DNA from: Reticulitermes lucifugus
Taxonomy: Eukaryota; Arthropoda; Insecta; Blattodea; Rhinotermitidae
DNA length: 64,000 bases
Direction: 5' to 3'
Assembly: GCA_026260175.1 (NCBI GenBank)
Contig: JAKCWW010000261.1
Span: 45,642 to 109,641, forward strand
The notes below the pieces were generated by a model that worked only from the letters and a program-made list of their open reading frames with translations, ran no database searches and had not been told where the DNA came from. The position numbers and the translations under genes were made by a program. Position 1 is the stretch's first letter. Every line of letters begins with the position of its first letter. Below are positions 12,871 to 24,439 of the stretch, in pieces.

Positions 12871-13245
12871 AGTAAAATGTTGGGTCTTCGGACTCGGCAG
12901 TGAAATATGCAGCGTTATCTAAAATATCTTTAGATAATTACTAAAATGTACAAGCTTATGCGATCCTTAAAGTCCGGTCCGGCAAGCTAGACATATAAAT
13001 CTGAACCTTAATATATATAAAATGACAGAAGTCTCCGTATTCATTTGTATTCAGCTCTGATAATCGAATTTTTTCAAATGTTGTGCTTGTTTCCTTGGCA
13101 AATGAAAAAGCGTGTAGAAACAAAAACGGAATTCTCTAATTAGCTCAGAGAGTTGACATGAAGAGACGTTAATCACTACACGGCGATCCGCGGCCCCAAC
13201 AGATACAGAGAACAGCTGAATCTTCAAATTCTTCTCTATAACATT

Positions 13246-13639
13246 TTAGTGAATGTAACAAGAAAACGCTATATAGAGAATGAGAATAAAGTATGGAAAA
13301 CTAATTAGTGATAGTAAATGACGAAACTGGGCATTTTTAAAGAAACTAAGGGAAGATAAAAGCAAGAAAATAAATCTGAGCAAGAGAAATTTCTTCCTGC
13401 AGACTCGTGCGGAATGCAACCTCCCATTTTTAGGGCATGTATTCTTCTTCAATATTACCCACCACCCTATGCTCTCACATTCTTGTTTAATCCTTCATGA
13501 TCTAACAGTCCCCAATTAGTGTACTTCTGTCTATCCCAAAAATTCCGTCACAAAATAACAGCTCAACTTCCCTTTCTCAAACTCCATACTGATTTTTGTA
13601 CACTAAGCAACTACAGCGAGAAACAGGGTGGTAAATTTT
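13246..13639. other. No gene seen
   Basis: AT-rich. The minus-strand ORF at 13246-13452 is hydrophobic and low in complexity, with no supporting splice sites. Confidence 0.35.
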
Positions 13640-13770
13640 ATATTAGTCTCGCCGTGCATTTTTTACAATTCACTGTTTACAAACCAACGAAATGCACTAA
13701 ACTTTCACTTTTATTATTTATTCATCAACCCCTACATATGTTTCAGCCTACGTGTCTCTCCTTTGACTTA
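13640..13770 (+). repeat. Repeat family G copy
   Basis: Shares gccgtgcattttt, aaatgcac and cccctacatatgtttc with 37140-37320, where the order is the same. Family class is unknown. Confidence 0.55.
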
Positions 13771-13914
13771 AACACATGAAAACAAATAATTCTATAATAG
13801 GTGCAGATCTAACACTCAGGAACAAACGAAGAAGTTGTGTTATTTCAGATTTGCTAAGATCGTATGGTGCCGGTGACAGATAAATTAATGAGAATAGAGC
13901 GAGCAATGGGGGAA

Positions 13915-14068
13915 TGATACTAACAGGGGAAAACTGCAGTACTTGGAGGAAAACCTGTCCCGTGCTACACCGTTCATTACAAGCCCCACACGGACTTGCC
14001 TGAAATCGAACCCATGCCTCCGCATTCAGAGGCCTGCGACATTTTTCTGAGCCATGACACGGCCCAAG
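13915..14068 (-). repeat. SINE-4 copy, partial
   Basis: On the plus strand it reads aaaacctgtcccgtgctac, a degraded B box (gaaatcgaacccatgcctcc) and the A-box side ending gacacggcc. The order and spacing match 56730-56885. It is 3'-truncated relative to that copy. Confidence 0.8.
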
Positions 14069-14234
14069 ATATGTGAATACATCGAGAAAACAATGGAAAT
14101 TAGAAGTAAATATTATGAAGAACTCTTAAAAGCAATGATTAAACTGCTGAAATTATGTAATATAGAATAAGAGAAATGCAGAGGAATTTGAAGGGGAGCA
14201 TCGTGGCGTATTTTAAGATTCTACTACAAGACGC

Positions 14235-14237
<3 letters not shown>

Positions 14238-14272
<35 letters not shown>
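14238..14272. repeat. (GA)n microsatellite
   Basis: About 17 uninterrupted GA units. Confidence 0.98.
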
Positions 14273-14273
<1 letters not shown>

Positions 14274-14479
14274 AACGCGAACAGATATCTCACACAGAAT
14301 AATCAGTAAGCTTACAAATACAAGACTAAAGCGTTAGTATCACCCGGATATAGTCCAACAAAGACTTTTGGGGTTAACTGTTTGAAGGTAAATTTAACTT
14401 TATGTTAGCTATATATCATGATTGCATTCGGTTGGCCAGAAGTTAGCCAAACATACACGTTTTGTTAACCGTGTTTCTA

Positions 14480-15065
14480 CAGGGCGATTCAAAATTCGCG
14501 CGATCCATTATGGAGTAGGTAAAACCTCTCATGTTATGAAAACAAATCTATTGTTACAAACAGAAAATACTCTTTGTTAAATTAAGCTTACACAACCTCA
14601 ATGACACCGATTTGTTCGTGACGGAGCCATCATTAATATTTTATGCATGGAAGTGGGCTTAAAACCCAGAAATACTTTTCTTTAAAGACGTATGTGAAAG
14701 ATGAAACCGAATGTCGAGAAAAATATCCAGATCCTTATGGTACTCCTGTAGTTCCTGAGCACAAGACCACAGAAAGGAAAAAGTTTACATATTGCTGGTT
14801 CTGTGTCTGTATTGATTCGACTCGAACTGACATTTCGAATCGTGTCTTCTTCATTGATGAAGTTTGGTTCCAACTGAGCGGTTACGTAAGTAGCTCAAAC
14901 AACATGTTATGGATTAATGAAAATCCTCTTGCTTTTCGTGACGCGTCCTTACATCCTTATAAACTGGCATGTGGTGCTGTTTCGTGTCGCCAAGTGAATG
15001 GATCGTTCTGCTTATTTGATTGCTTAATCTGTAGTTTAAAAGAATTAATAAATTTTGTTTACTAA
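14480..15065 (+). mobile_element. DDE transposase remnant (Tc1/mariner superfamily), internally deleted
   Basis: The left end reads ta|cagggcgattcaaaa, which fits a TA target followed by a transposon terminus. The ORF at 14643-15065 codes for 140 residues. Residues 18-33 (VKDETECREKYPDPYG) resemble the N-terminal helix-turn-helix region of this insect transposase family. Residues 69-91 hold FFIDEVWF then LSGYV, matching the second catalytic Asp block (DEAWFHLSGYVNSQN in relatives I recall), with Asp-72 as the likely metal ligand. Residues 102-113 (LHPYKLACGAVS) match the following LHP..KVGVWCAVS block, with Trp lost. The N-terminal part joins the catalytic block after far fewer residues than in a full transposase, so the middle is deleted. 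Sequence after residue 120 is unrelated. No right terminal inverted repeat was found. It is inactive. Confidence 0.75.
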
Positions 15066-15165
15066 TAATTCGGTAGCGCGACTCTTCATTTACTGTGTGT
15101 GTATGGCTAAGTTGCCAGTTTCACGTTTCTGATGACTTTATCATCAGGAAATCTCTCTTAGAATG
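15066..15165 (+). repeat. Possible repeat family G copy
   Basis: gcgactcttcatttactgtg and cacgtttctgatgactttatcatcagg resemble the hinge-like motif of family G (accatcatcagg at 37300). The match is short. Confidence 0.3.
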
Positions 15166-15484
15166 CAATAACTAAACCAAGCAGGTTGGTGTAGCAGTAA
15201 ATCTGTAGACAGTCACAAACAATACTGCTTAGGCCGAATGTTTATACTACTAGGCTGGTGATTGTGCTTTATAGGCCTAGCATCAAGCCAGTGGAATGTA
15301 TGTTGCTCCGTCCTTTTCCCTCAATTATCATCAGAAGGCGCAAGCTCGTGATTAGTATATGTTTGTTTCGTGAAAGGAAATTATTAAATTCTTATGAAAA
15401 GCTTAATGAAATGAATCATAGGCTAAAGAATACATGATTTGTAGCAAATATCACAACCTGTATCAGCAGGACACAGAATTAGTT

Positions 15485-15790
15485 AAAGGGAGAAGAAAGG
15501 GTGAAAGATGGGGAGGACAAGAAGAAAGACGAATGAGAAGAAAAACACTGGAAGGAGAAAATAACAAAGATGCAGTAGGAGGTACAGGAGGAAGAGAAGA
15601 AGAAAACTTAGAAAAGGTGCAGAGTAAATGGGACAATAGACAGAAGAGGATTAGAAGAATTACGACAGAGATAAGAAGAAGAAGAAAATAGAGGATATCA
15701 GGAGATGAAGCATAAGAATGGGGTGGGATATGGGGACAAACAGAAGAAAAGGACAGATAGGATACAAGGAGAAGAGAGAACAGGATAAAT
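15485..15790 (+). repeat. Purine-rich tract, about 300 bases
   Basis: The plus strand is overwhelmingly A and G, built of irregular gaagaag, ggagga and agaaga words with few pyrimidines. It gives a spurious Lys/Arg/Glu-rich ORF at 15434-15691 (RRK, REEEN). Low complexity explains that ORF better than a gene. Confidence 0.85.
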
Positions 15791-16329
15791 AAAATAAAAT
15801 GTATAGGTCATTGGAAGAAGGACTTGACATTTAGTCTGAGGAATGCCATAGCTCGAATTCAGTAGACTACTACTGTACGTTCGTGGTCTCTGTGGGACGT
15901 TTTCAGCTCGAGTAGTCGCGTTGTTTACAAACACGCAGAGTGTATTCACGCGTGAACCTGAAGCAGGTGCTACTCGCTTTGTGAGTTGCGGTTTTCTTGA
16001 TCCAGAAGCTGTTGCAGCTGAAAGGGTTAGCGATGGAGGCGTGAAGAAGCTTCATAAGGTGGGGGAACCCCCGCCCACACAGTGGGAAGACAGTGCATGA
16101 GCGGCACAAGCTTGATCACTGCTTAGTTTTGGTCATTGCAATGAAAGTGTGAATTTCATTTCCACATTAATGTAATGCCAATAGCAATAGAGAACACATA
16201 ATTGTGACGCATGAGCTCACAGAAACTTCAGAAAATTATATGCTTTACTTTTAAATCTTACTGTAAATATGAATGCATCATACATGCAATTGGAAAAGAG
16301 ATGAAAATAAGCAAGTTTTGCAAGATTTC
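15791..16329. other. No gene seen
   Basis: A patch at 15840-15900 (cgttcgtggtctctgtgggacg) may be a degraded family D end. Nothing else was recognised. Confidence 0.35.
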
Positions 16330-16485
16330 AGGTTCTCACAGCGCTGTTGCTGAAGATACAAGTCTTCTAGGATGTTACTCTTTGTCGTTGGCTAAGTAGA
16401 TCCCGACATTTCGAAGAGCTGTTTTACCTTCAGCTTCAGGGTCAGACAGTCTAAGAAGGTGTCTTCGTTTCGAAATAACACCATT
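16330..16485 (+). repeat. Family D-like repeat
   Basis: Contains cttctaggatgttactc, ccgacatttcgaagagctg and taccttcagcttcagggt, the same motif order (ggatgt, then cgtttcg, then ccttcag) as other D copies but with a diverged body. Confidence 0.45.
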
Positions 16486-17184
16486 TCCTGGCAAATATAA
16501 GCGCTGAACCGTGGCACAAATTACCAAACAGCATAAATATACTGCTCTATACAACACGTATACCGCTAGAAAATTACAAATTGGTGACATATGTGATTCT
16601 CATGTTCAGCTCAAAGGCCCAGAGTTTAGATTTCAAAGGAAATGCAAAGGAACAAACGATACTAGAAAGTGTGTTGATGTGTTAAAATGGTGTTGAGAAC
16701 TGGGAAAGAGAAGCCATTGAATTTGAAGAATAATAGAAAAGGAAACGGCTGCAAAAGAAAAGGGGGAACAAAAGTAAAATAGAGTTTTTCAGTGTCAAAG
16801 AAGAGATGATGTTCAATATTACTGAATGCATCTGCAGCACAAGAGACGGGGAAATATACTATTTGTACGACGAACCCTTCCAATTGTTTCCTGTAACCCA
16901 CAAACTTGTAATTCTGAGTGGCAGCAAGCTTAAGCTGTCAAAATTAATAAGCATAATTTGAGCATATCAAAGAAAATTAATAAATCATACTGCTCAAAAT
17001 TTTAATGTTCATACAGAAAAATTAATCAGAATTATTTGGGGCACAATGTGTAACTTGTGAGAAAAACGTTTGTAAAAAATTAAAGTTTTAGTAATTTTAT
17101 TTGCTCTAAAGTTACGAAATATGCCCAACCAATGCACTAAACAATTAGTTATTTTTCCCTTAAAAAGATTATTACTAATATTTA

Positions 17185-17232
17185 TAGTAGTAGCAGCAAC
17201 AGTAGTAGTAATAGTAGTAGCAGCAGCAGCAG
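17185..17232. repeat. Imperfect (TAG/CAG)n microsatellite
   Basis: Runs of agtagtagcagcaacagtag type repeats followed by a purer cagcagcagcagca block. It directly abuts the head of a SINE-3. Confidence 0.9.
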
Positions 17233-17470
17233 CAATAGGAGGCTTTTATCATAGCTCAGCAAGTGAATGACTACATTTGGGAGACATGTTCGATTCCCGA
17301 CAGGGAGAGTCTTTTCCTTGCGACCCGAAGTCCAGACCCATCCTGCATCCTATTTTGAGCTCCAGTCTGGAACTTATCAGCTTTATTTTCGAAAGGCCTA
17401 GAGCTTCCAGGCCTTTCGAAAATAAAGATGATAAGCGTGAAGCTGAATCTTTTATCTCAACTTTCCCACA
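17233..17470 (+). repeat. SINE-3 copy carrying a foldback
   Basis: The head reads atagctcagcaagtg and the B box reads tgttcgattcccgac. The body is interrupted at 17373-17435 by two 27-base arms in inverted orientation (one mismatch) separated by 9 bases. The normal SINE-3 3' end is missing. Confidence 0.7.
17373..17435. repeat. Near-perfect 27-bp inverted repeat, 9-base loop
   Basis: Left arm 17373-17399 begins cttatcagctttatttt. Right arm 17409-17435 ends aataaagatgataag. Only one position differs. Confidence 0.95.
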
Positions 17471-17512
17471 CACATTTATGGTGCAATCCTCAGCAAAAGG
17501 GACAATGTTACG

Positions 17513-17617
17513 TTTGCTGCTGCTGTTGTTATAGTTATTGTTGTTGCTGATGCTGTTGTAGTTATTGTTGTTGCTGATGCTGTTGTAGTTGTTGTTGTTG
17601 CTGATGCTGTTGTTGTT
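17513..17617. repeat. Minisatellite with a unit of about 30 bases
   Basis: Three tandem units built on gttgctgatgctgttgta followed by gttattgttgtt, drifting to gttgttgtt in the last. It is GTT/GCT-based and may have grown from a trinucleotide run. Confidence 0.9.
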
Positions 17618-18009
17618 AATCCTGCATTTGTCTTTACTTGTACAAATTGTTTGTTTCAGCGTTTATTTAAATATTCTTCTGTCGGAACTTTTTGTAGCGC
17701 TTATCCCTAACTGGCATTGATGCTTTTAAGCAATTCAATAAATGAATTCAATACTATTAATATCACTTTATTGCCATAAATGCATGAAAATTATTTCGAT
17801 GCACATTTTTAAAAACTTACTGCTCTCAACTTTAAAGACGTGTTTTTCTAAGAGTGCTGACTGAAGGCTTTAATACAAACCTCCACACAAACAACTATGG
17901 CATTAGACACACACAAATGGCCCATTTCTTATTTATTTGAAAGCCCAACATTCTCTCAATTGCTTTTACACTGTTCGTGTTAATACATTATTATGTTTGG
18001 AATAGTAAT

Positions 18010-18330
18010 TCAGGTGCGAAGGTAAAGGTAAAGGTAAAGTTGTCCCTTTCCACGACATGAAGGCATATACAGGGAGTAGAAGTATAGCTCCACTCATTCT
18101 TAACTTGGCACAAGATGGAAGTCAATGGTTAACTTCACGCCCGGCCGCTTTACCTCCGGGAAAGATATCCGATATCCACTAAACAGGAGGCTGGCTGGGC
18201 CTGAGACCGTTTTGGGCGTTTTGAAGAAGAGAAGAATCTCTTGTTCCTACTGGCATTTGAACCCTGGACTGGCCAGCCCAGTAATTGAGAGACACTTATT
18301 AATTTCTGGACATCTCTCCTCATTATGAAG
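18010..18330 (-). repeat. SINE-3 copy, near full length
   Basis: On the plus strand it starts with the 3' tail aaggtaaaggtaaaggtaaa then gttgtccctttcc. It passes gaaggcatatacaggg and cttcacgcccggcc and ends in a degraded tRNA-like head (ctggcatttgaaccctgg). The repeated aaggta unit is this family's 3' tail. Confidence 0.85.
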
Positions 18331-19734
18331 TACGTAGCTGTAGCTTGCAATGGGCTTTGTGAATATGTGAAGGAGAAATTAAAATTATCAAATTACCGGT
18401 CCAGGATATAATGCTTTGTCCTAGAATTGTTAAATGTTAATGCTGTGAGATAAGAACAAGTAGCGAAATCAGTGTTTAATATAATATGGAAAATCAGATC
18501 GGTCGTTATTGTTTGTATTTATTTCATGACACCTGTCACGTTAGTAAAGTTTGATAACAATAAAATTTATTTTTAAATGAATAAAATTTTATGTTACATC
18601 AGTACGTGTCGTTTTCAGTCAGCGAGTGGTATACTACACCGTACAAAAATAATTACGGATTAATATATAATTCACGAACTTTAATTACTTAATGTAGGTC
18701 GATCTTTCTAGTTTACTTTATATCCAATAGATGTCATATAACTGCACTTATTCCTGGACTACCGAAATTACTGCTCATGAATATTCAAATTTATAACCTA
18801 GCAATTTTAATGGCTGTACAAAATATCCAAGCAGCATAAAGTTTTGTACCGTATTAACAATTATTAGAATTATAAATAAATAAATGTTCTGAAGAACGTA
18901 AGGATTAATGTAAGAACTGATGTACATTACAGTTACCATCTTTAATTCTTCCAGTAGCTTTTTCATTTGAAGACAATTTAGCAATAACCTTAAGATTAAT
19001 GGACTTTTATTTTTGGAAAGAAATACCTCTCTCTAGAAAAAAAAAGATATTTTCCTTCTACGACCCCTAACAATATTGAACTAAACAGGGCCCCATTTAT
19101 TTCTTTATTAGAAAACCACAGAAATGAAATCGATATTTTGAAACGTCCCTAAATGACCACCTGCTATTTTAGCACCATCCTTCGATAAAAGCCCTGGAAT
19201 CCGATATCTCCCTATGTAGGTACATTCTACAAAATGAATAGCTGTACAGTGTACTGACCAAAATACACAAAAAGAAGACACAATTCACGAAACGAAAATG
19301 AGCCCAGTTGAGCACAAACATTAGGATTCACCCTGCAGATGACAATAGAAAGACCGCACACACAGAGCTCATTGTTGAGTTGCTATTGTCATGTGGGAGG
19401 TCTGTGTTACGTTGTGCGCGTTGCCAAATGGTTCTCTAAGCAGTTCATTCAAAATATCGTCTGGGATATATGCACCTCAGATTCAACGCCTCATTTAAGG
19501 GATTACTGGTCATTCTCCGCACTTGAAGCATCTCACATTTTCCTGATTCCTTTAAAGCCCAGAGACCACTGTAGTAAACATACCACGATATTTCACAATA
19601 ATCAACTCTGCAGCTTGTCCAAAAAAATATATTTATGTGTTCTGTGTGATTTTCGCAATAAACTATTGTTATTTGCCTCTGCACAGAGCCTCATATTTGT
19701 ACTCCGCAGCAAATATTATTAGACAGATTATTTT
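18331..19734. other. No gene seen
   Basis: AT-rich. The plus-strand ORF at 19339-19722 (127 codons) and a minus ORF overlapping it show no recognisable domain, and no splice sites frame them convincingly. Confidence 0.45.
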
Positions 19735-20025
19735 TATAGGAAGATAACACAGGACAGGAGTGTAGTAGGCATTGAAGAAGAAAAATGGATACAGGGTTTT
19801 GGTGGGGAAGCCTGAAGAAAATAGGCTGATTGGAATGCCTATTAATAGATTAAAGGATAACATTAAAATGGATTTTAAGAAATCAGGATTGGGTGATATG
19901 GACTGGACTGATCTGGCCAAGCACAGAGATAAGTGGGTGGCTCTGTTAACCACTGTAATGAAAATTCTGGTGTCGTAAAAGCGGGACGTTTCTTGATCAG
20001 CTGAAAACCTATTAGCAACCTAATA
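19735..20025 (+). mobile_element. LINE-E fragment with intact C-terminal ORF piece
   Basis: Plus-strand ORF 19772-19978 reads YRVLVGKPEE, then RLKDNIKMDFKK, then DWTDLAKHRDKW and an AVM/TVMK-type end before its stop. This is the family C-terminus (GKPEG..RPRRRWEDNIKMDL). The 3' UTR follows (gggacgtttcttgatcagct). It has fewer breaks than the other copies here and is 5'-truncated. Confidence 0.85.
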
Positions 20026-20569
20026 AAAACTGTTCTTCGTATAGTTATTTAACATCAACTGGTTGGCCTTTATAGTGGAGAACGTGAGAGTATGTTGGTA
20101 TATAGCGACTAAATCTCTAACAAAAATACAGAAGAATTTAATACACCAAACTTTTAACGACAGGTGGTGACGAAATGAACTTCTTGGCATTAATAAACCT
20201 TGGACATAAGGTAAATTTTCCCTAATTGTGATCTTACATAATTCGCAGACATTATGCATATGTTACTTAGTAAAAAGAGCAAGCGAGAGACAGACAGAGG
20301 GGCCCAGCAGCTGAATATTAAAGCCCAAAAAAAATAGTAATTCTAAAAGACCAGAGCATAAATGATGTTCACAAATAGCCTACTTACATTGTATTTGAGA
20401 ATGAAAAAGAAATGAAGACTTGCCCCTTCCTACATATTGAAGATGACTCTTGATGTTTCTCAGTTAATTTCAAACTCATCAATTTCAGACGACAGACGTC
20501 ATCTTGTTAGAACTGACAGAATGTTGAAACTTTACGATAGACAGACATGTGTGGATTACATTAAGGTAG

Positions 20570-20640
20570 TATAAGACGCCGTGTACATTAGTAAATAGGT
20601 ACCAAGATTTCGGAGAGGCTAGCTGCCAGCCCCTTCAGTT
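20570..20640 (+). repeat. Foldback repeat family D, partial copy
   Basis: gacgccgtgtacattagtaa, then ggtaccaagatttcggag, then a decayed ccttcag. Confidence 0.6.
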
Positions 20641-20664
20641 CAGTTCAAGGAAAAAAAATCTTAC

Positions 20665-20799
20665 CTGAATAAGATTGAGTTGTGTTCTGTACTAAGTGCA
20701 GCGTAAGTGTTCCCAGAGCAGCACTGGTTTGTGTAATGCCCAGAGCATACCATTAACACTTTCGTGTGAAAAATGCGGTAAACTTGAACGTTGCAACTT
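20665..20799 (-). CDS. Weak candidate exon (minus strand)
   Basis: 135 nt bounded by an acceptor ending tgttattgcttcag and a strong donor (cag|gtaaga). The frame that stays open reads through 45 codons in phase 2 to 2 and is Cys-rich (VQVYRIFHTKVLMVCSG is part of it). A second frame is open until a TAG near the end, so frame choice is less clear than for 2845-2974. No domain is recognised. The start and end phases do not forbid it lying between the two stronger exons, but they would not join cleanly to both. Confidence 0.25.
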
Positions 20800-21253
20800 C
20801 TGAAGCAATAACATATGGCAATATAGGATGAAGAGAAATCCAACTGGATGTTTCTTCAGAAATAGTTAAAAATTATAATTATTGAAAACAATTGTAATCC
20901 TAAGAATAATCTCGTCTATTAGCGAATGCTCGATATTAATGAAAAAAGATAAATCCAAAAATACATGTTCTGAAATTAAATCCACGCGAGACACAGCAAG
21001 ATAAACAAGAAATGAATAAAAAATAAACCCCAATATTTTGGATGAAAAGCAGCAGCAGCAGAAACAACAAAAGCTTAAGCTCGACAAACACCTACTACCT
21101 GTGATGAATGAGTAAACCGTATTAGAATGGAATGAGAATTAAAGAAAGGGGTACTTAGTTCGCAATGTTCCTTTTAAACAAAATTCTATCCTGGTATTTG
21201 AAGGCAGATACCGTTAGCGAGAGAAATCAGAACATAACAGTCAGTCCAGGAAC

Positions 21254-21538
21254 TTAGCAAAGTTTAAAACCACACAAGTCAAAAGGATACAAGCCTAATT
21301 TTGTGTTATTAATTAACGTCCTTGGGTAATCATTAATTACGTACAATTTAGCCTCAGCTAAAGATTTGGCTGTCTCTCTAGTTGTACCACTGACATATCG
21401 GTCATATAAGAAGAAGCGAAGACGATTCCTCCCCTGTCCTTTCTCGTACACTGTCCCTGACGTATCGTTCTTCCCTTCCTGTGCGCTCTCCGTAAGCTGT
21501 GCAGTTAATATATTGTCATTACACAATTTACTCAGCAA
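21254..21538 (-). CDS. Unassigned minus-strand ORF, possibly exon or repeat
   Basis: 94 codons. An acceptor-like site (tattaactgcacag) precedes a segment reading LTESAQEGKNDTSG, followed by a basic stretch GRNRLRFFLYDRYVSG and a helix-like TAKSLAEAKL. Sequence is more GC-rich than its surroundings. No matching second copy was found in the window and no family is recognised. A diverged repeat is the main alternative. Confidence 0.25.
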   Translation of the reverse strand: MLSKLCNDNILTAQLTESAQEGKNDTSGTVYEKGQGRNRLRFFLYDRYVSGTTRETAKSLAEAKLYVINDYPRTLINNTKLGLYPFDLCGFKLC

Positions 21539-21599
21539 TCACTGTAGCGGTAACTCGAATTTTCGAGGATTAGCCAGTTAGATCTTCAGCGAAATATCG

Positions 21600-23020
21600 A
21601 GTATCCTGAGGCTTCCGGTGAATTTATCAATGACTTCATACTAATATAAAGATATACCTAGTTATCTTACAATAGACCACTGTCTCCTCCTTCCACCTCG
21701 CTTCACATACAAAATTCAACATCTTTCCACCTCATTCGATGATAAACACTGTAGCCGGCAAAAATTGTAGTTGTAACAGCTTGGTTATACCGCCTAAAAT
21801 GTTTTAATAAATTTCCTTCGAATGGACCATGTAATGTATAGGTTACCGAGCAATTTATCTCATGCGGTAATGATTGTACTTGTATTCGGAAGATGCCTTT
21901 CGATTTTTGCCCGGACAATGCGGTTATCTTCAGTTACACAAGAAAATGCTAGGGGAGTATCTTGAAGTAGGTCAAGACAGATTTCTTGCACACATTTTTA
22001 GTTAAGGGCATGCTATCATCGTAAAATTCCACGCTACAGAGCCTACGTTACTTAACAGCGTCGGTAAATAAATCGTAGACAAGTAAACAAGTGATGAAAT
22101 CTACGTGAACACGTGTACGTGTTTCGCCAACATCTACACACATATACACACATGGACGTGCCTGCTTAGCAAAATTAAATTAACATGTGACCTCGAGACA
22201 AGCTTTTATGAACACTGCAATGATTTTATACCGTTGTGTAAAACCCGTGAAACTCTTGACGGGATGAGAGACTATCTGCTTCCTGAAAGAGAGCTTTTCT
22301 ACGCGCGTTTGGCTAGCAATATTTCTCCGTCTCAAACACTCCGTTTTGCGACAACTTGAATACACGAGAAACGGACCGGAGTAAACAAGCTTCATAGGTT
22401 AAGGACAGACTGAACTTCTCCTTCGACATATTCAACTCAGAAACATGTGCTAGCTTACAGACAAATGAAAGTCACTCCGCGTTATTGCCAGATTACTGAA
22501 CTTTTCCAACCGTGACTACAGAAGGCTTTGGAATGTTTTGGGGTAGAATAAGGAGAAAAGGAATCGCTTTATAGAAATTCCCCTCAGTAAGTTTCCCCAG
22601 CGAGTACTACTCCAAGGTATAAATTACATGCCTCTTCAAAATATACAAAAAGACTCTCAAAGGTATTACACGGTTTTTAGAAAAACTCCAGCTCCCAAAC
22701 GCGTTAGATATATAAAATAATAGTGGCGATATTGAATTATTTGTCCTAGAAAAAAAAAGATCCATCACCGATACCTAAGAAAATGTTCTTTTCCTGTCCA
22801 GAGTTAAAGAAATCCTGGGGTCCACTAAGGCCTCGAATATCGCAGACGCGGATGCGTGGAATAGACCATCTGAAGAGAAAGGCTGTTCATAAGAAGGGAA
22901 ATTACACGGATTTACGAAAAAACATCTAAGGTAAGCAGTGCTCACTTCTATGAAGAATCTAACAAAAAGTACTTTGAATTTTCTGGCTGAACAAAGCAAC
23001 ATAGTGTTACAAGACTTCAG
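21600..23020. other. No gene seen
   Basis: AT-rich. The minus ORF at 22775-23161 joins a low-complexity Ser/Leu stretch (antisense of the GA repeat) to a short peptide containing SSDGLFHASASAIFEALVD. No splice context supports it. Confidence 0.4.
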
Positions 23021-23070
23021 AGAGAGAATCAGAGAGAAGGAGAGATAGAGAGAGAGAGAGAGAGAGAGGA
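23021..23070. repeat. (GA)n microsatellite
   Basis: Interrupted agagag runs ending in about 13 pure units. Confidence 0.95.
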
Positions 23071-23589
23071 TCAGACTTTTAAAAGACTTATTCATGTAAC
23101 TTTTGTATATGGTGCGGGTCGTGAAGCTACACAACTTATATGGTAATAAAACACGGTACACGTTAGTGTATTCAGGATGACAAAAAAATTATTACGAAAT
23201 ATCTGAAGTCACTGAATATGGGGGAGTAATTAAATTACTTTTAAATTGATTTTAACCTCTATGAAATTATACACTACATCTTGGTTTCACGGACTGCAGC
23301 AGAAAAATATTTAGTGTCTGTTGGTCAGTTCGTTTCTTTGCTGATAGAAAAGTACCCTTTGTAGAAAAACTTCCGTGCGAGAAATTATCTAATAACAACT
23401 GAGCAGTTTAATGGCATGTATGTTTAATATTGAGTTATGGTAATTAATATAATTATGCTGACAGCGGCATTAAAGCAGAAAAGGGAAATGCATGCGAATT
23501 AAAGGAATAATACAGAGCATCAAGTATGCAAAAACCTGCCTTTGTCATAGTGCAGTTCTTTTGGTTCTGAATAATTAAATAATATTGTT

Positions 23590-23735
23590 GATTTCAGACT
23601 TCCGCCACAATGTTGATGAGATCTGCGCTCTTCTGGGATATTACGCGGCGTCGTGTGGTAATTGCAAACAATTACCACACGACGCCGCGTAATATCCCAG
23701 AAGAGCGCAGATCTCATAAACAACATCGGTTTTAG
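23590..23735. repeat. Family D copy reshaped into a perfect palindrome
   Basis: Arms 23616-23664 and 23669-23717 are 49 bases each, fully complementary, with a 4-base caaa spacer. Each arm carries the family D terminal block (gcgctcttctgggatattac then gcggcgtcgtgtgg). The minus-strand ORF across it reads ALFWDITRRRVV then NIPEERRSH, both arms of the same repeat in opposite sense. Confidence 0.95.
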
Positions 23736-23969
23736 GACTGCTCATATTACATCCGGACCTCTTTACCCACAGGTAAAACTGACTGGGATGTGAAGCTGAT
23801 TGAGATATTCACAAATTCTACAGAAGAAAAATTATTTTTCTGTTAGCATCGGACCTACCGCATGTCTTCGCGTGGTAGTGCTTAGGAGGGGCAAACTATG
23901 GAAATCTCTGACCGATAAATATTAAGCTATATTTTGAGGTTCCCATATCGGTTTCTTCAAAATTTAGCC

Positions 23970-24050
23970 TTTTCGAATATGACGCCGTGTAGTCTCACAA
24001 AAACTTTTGGACCATTCGAAGAAACGCACTGCTTTCATCTTTAAGTCTCC
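23970..24050 (+). repeat. Foldback repeat family D, partial copy
   Basis: gaatatgacgccgtgtagtc, followed by ggaccattcgaagaaacgca and tttcatctttaagtctcc in the family order. Confidence 0.65.
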
Positions 24051-24439
24051 ATGAAAGTCTCTCCGAAATATCTGTAAATTTCTACCAGACTACATGATGT
24101 CCCACCATAGAAGGCTACAATCTTGATGACAAATGCCGGCCTGCATTCTATGAATGTACTTATTGACATAAATCGCTATAAATATCCAGTGTGAAAAAAC
24201 CTACAGCTAACTATGATTTTAAAGCGGTAAGATTTGGAAGCTTTTGCTGACTTCCATCTAAGTTCAGATTAAGAATGCGATGAGCTTTTACGTCATAATT
24301 GCATAGGCCTTCTTAGACTGTTGTTCAAAGACAAGTCATTTTTATTCTCACTGTATCAACAGACGTTAAAACATTTACGTACCACAAAGTTAAATAACCT
24401 AAAAAAACTGTTACATTACATAAGCCTGGATAAATAAAC

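Noticed and set aside
15434-15691. Lys/Arg/Glu-rich plus ORF
   Set aside because: Explained by the purine-rich tract. No stop codons are expected to be frequent in such sequence.
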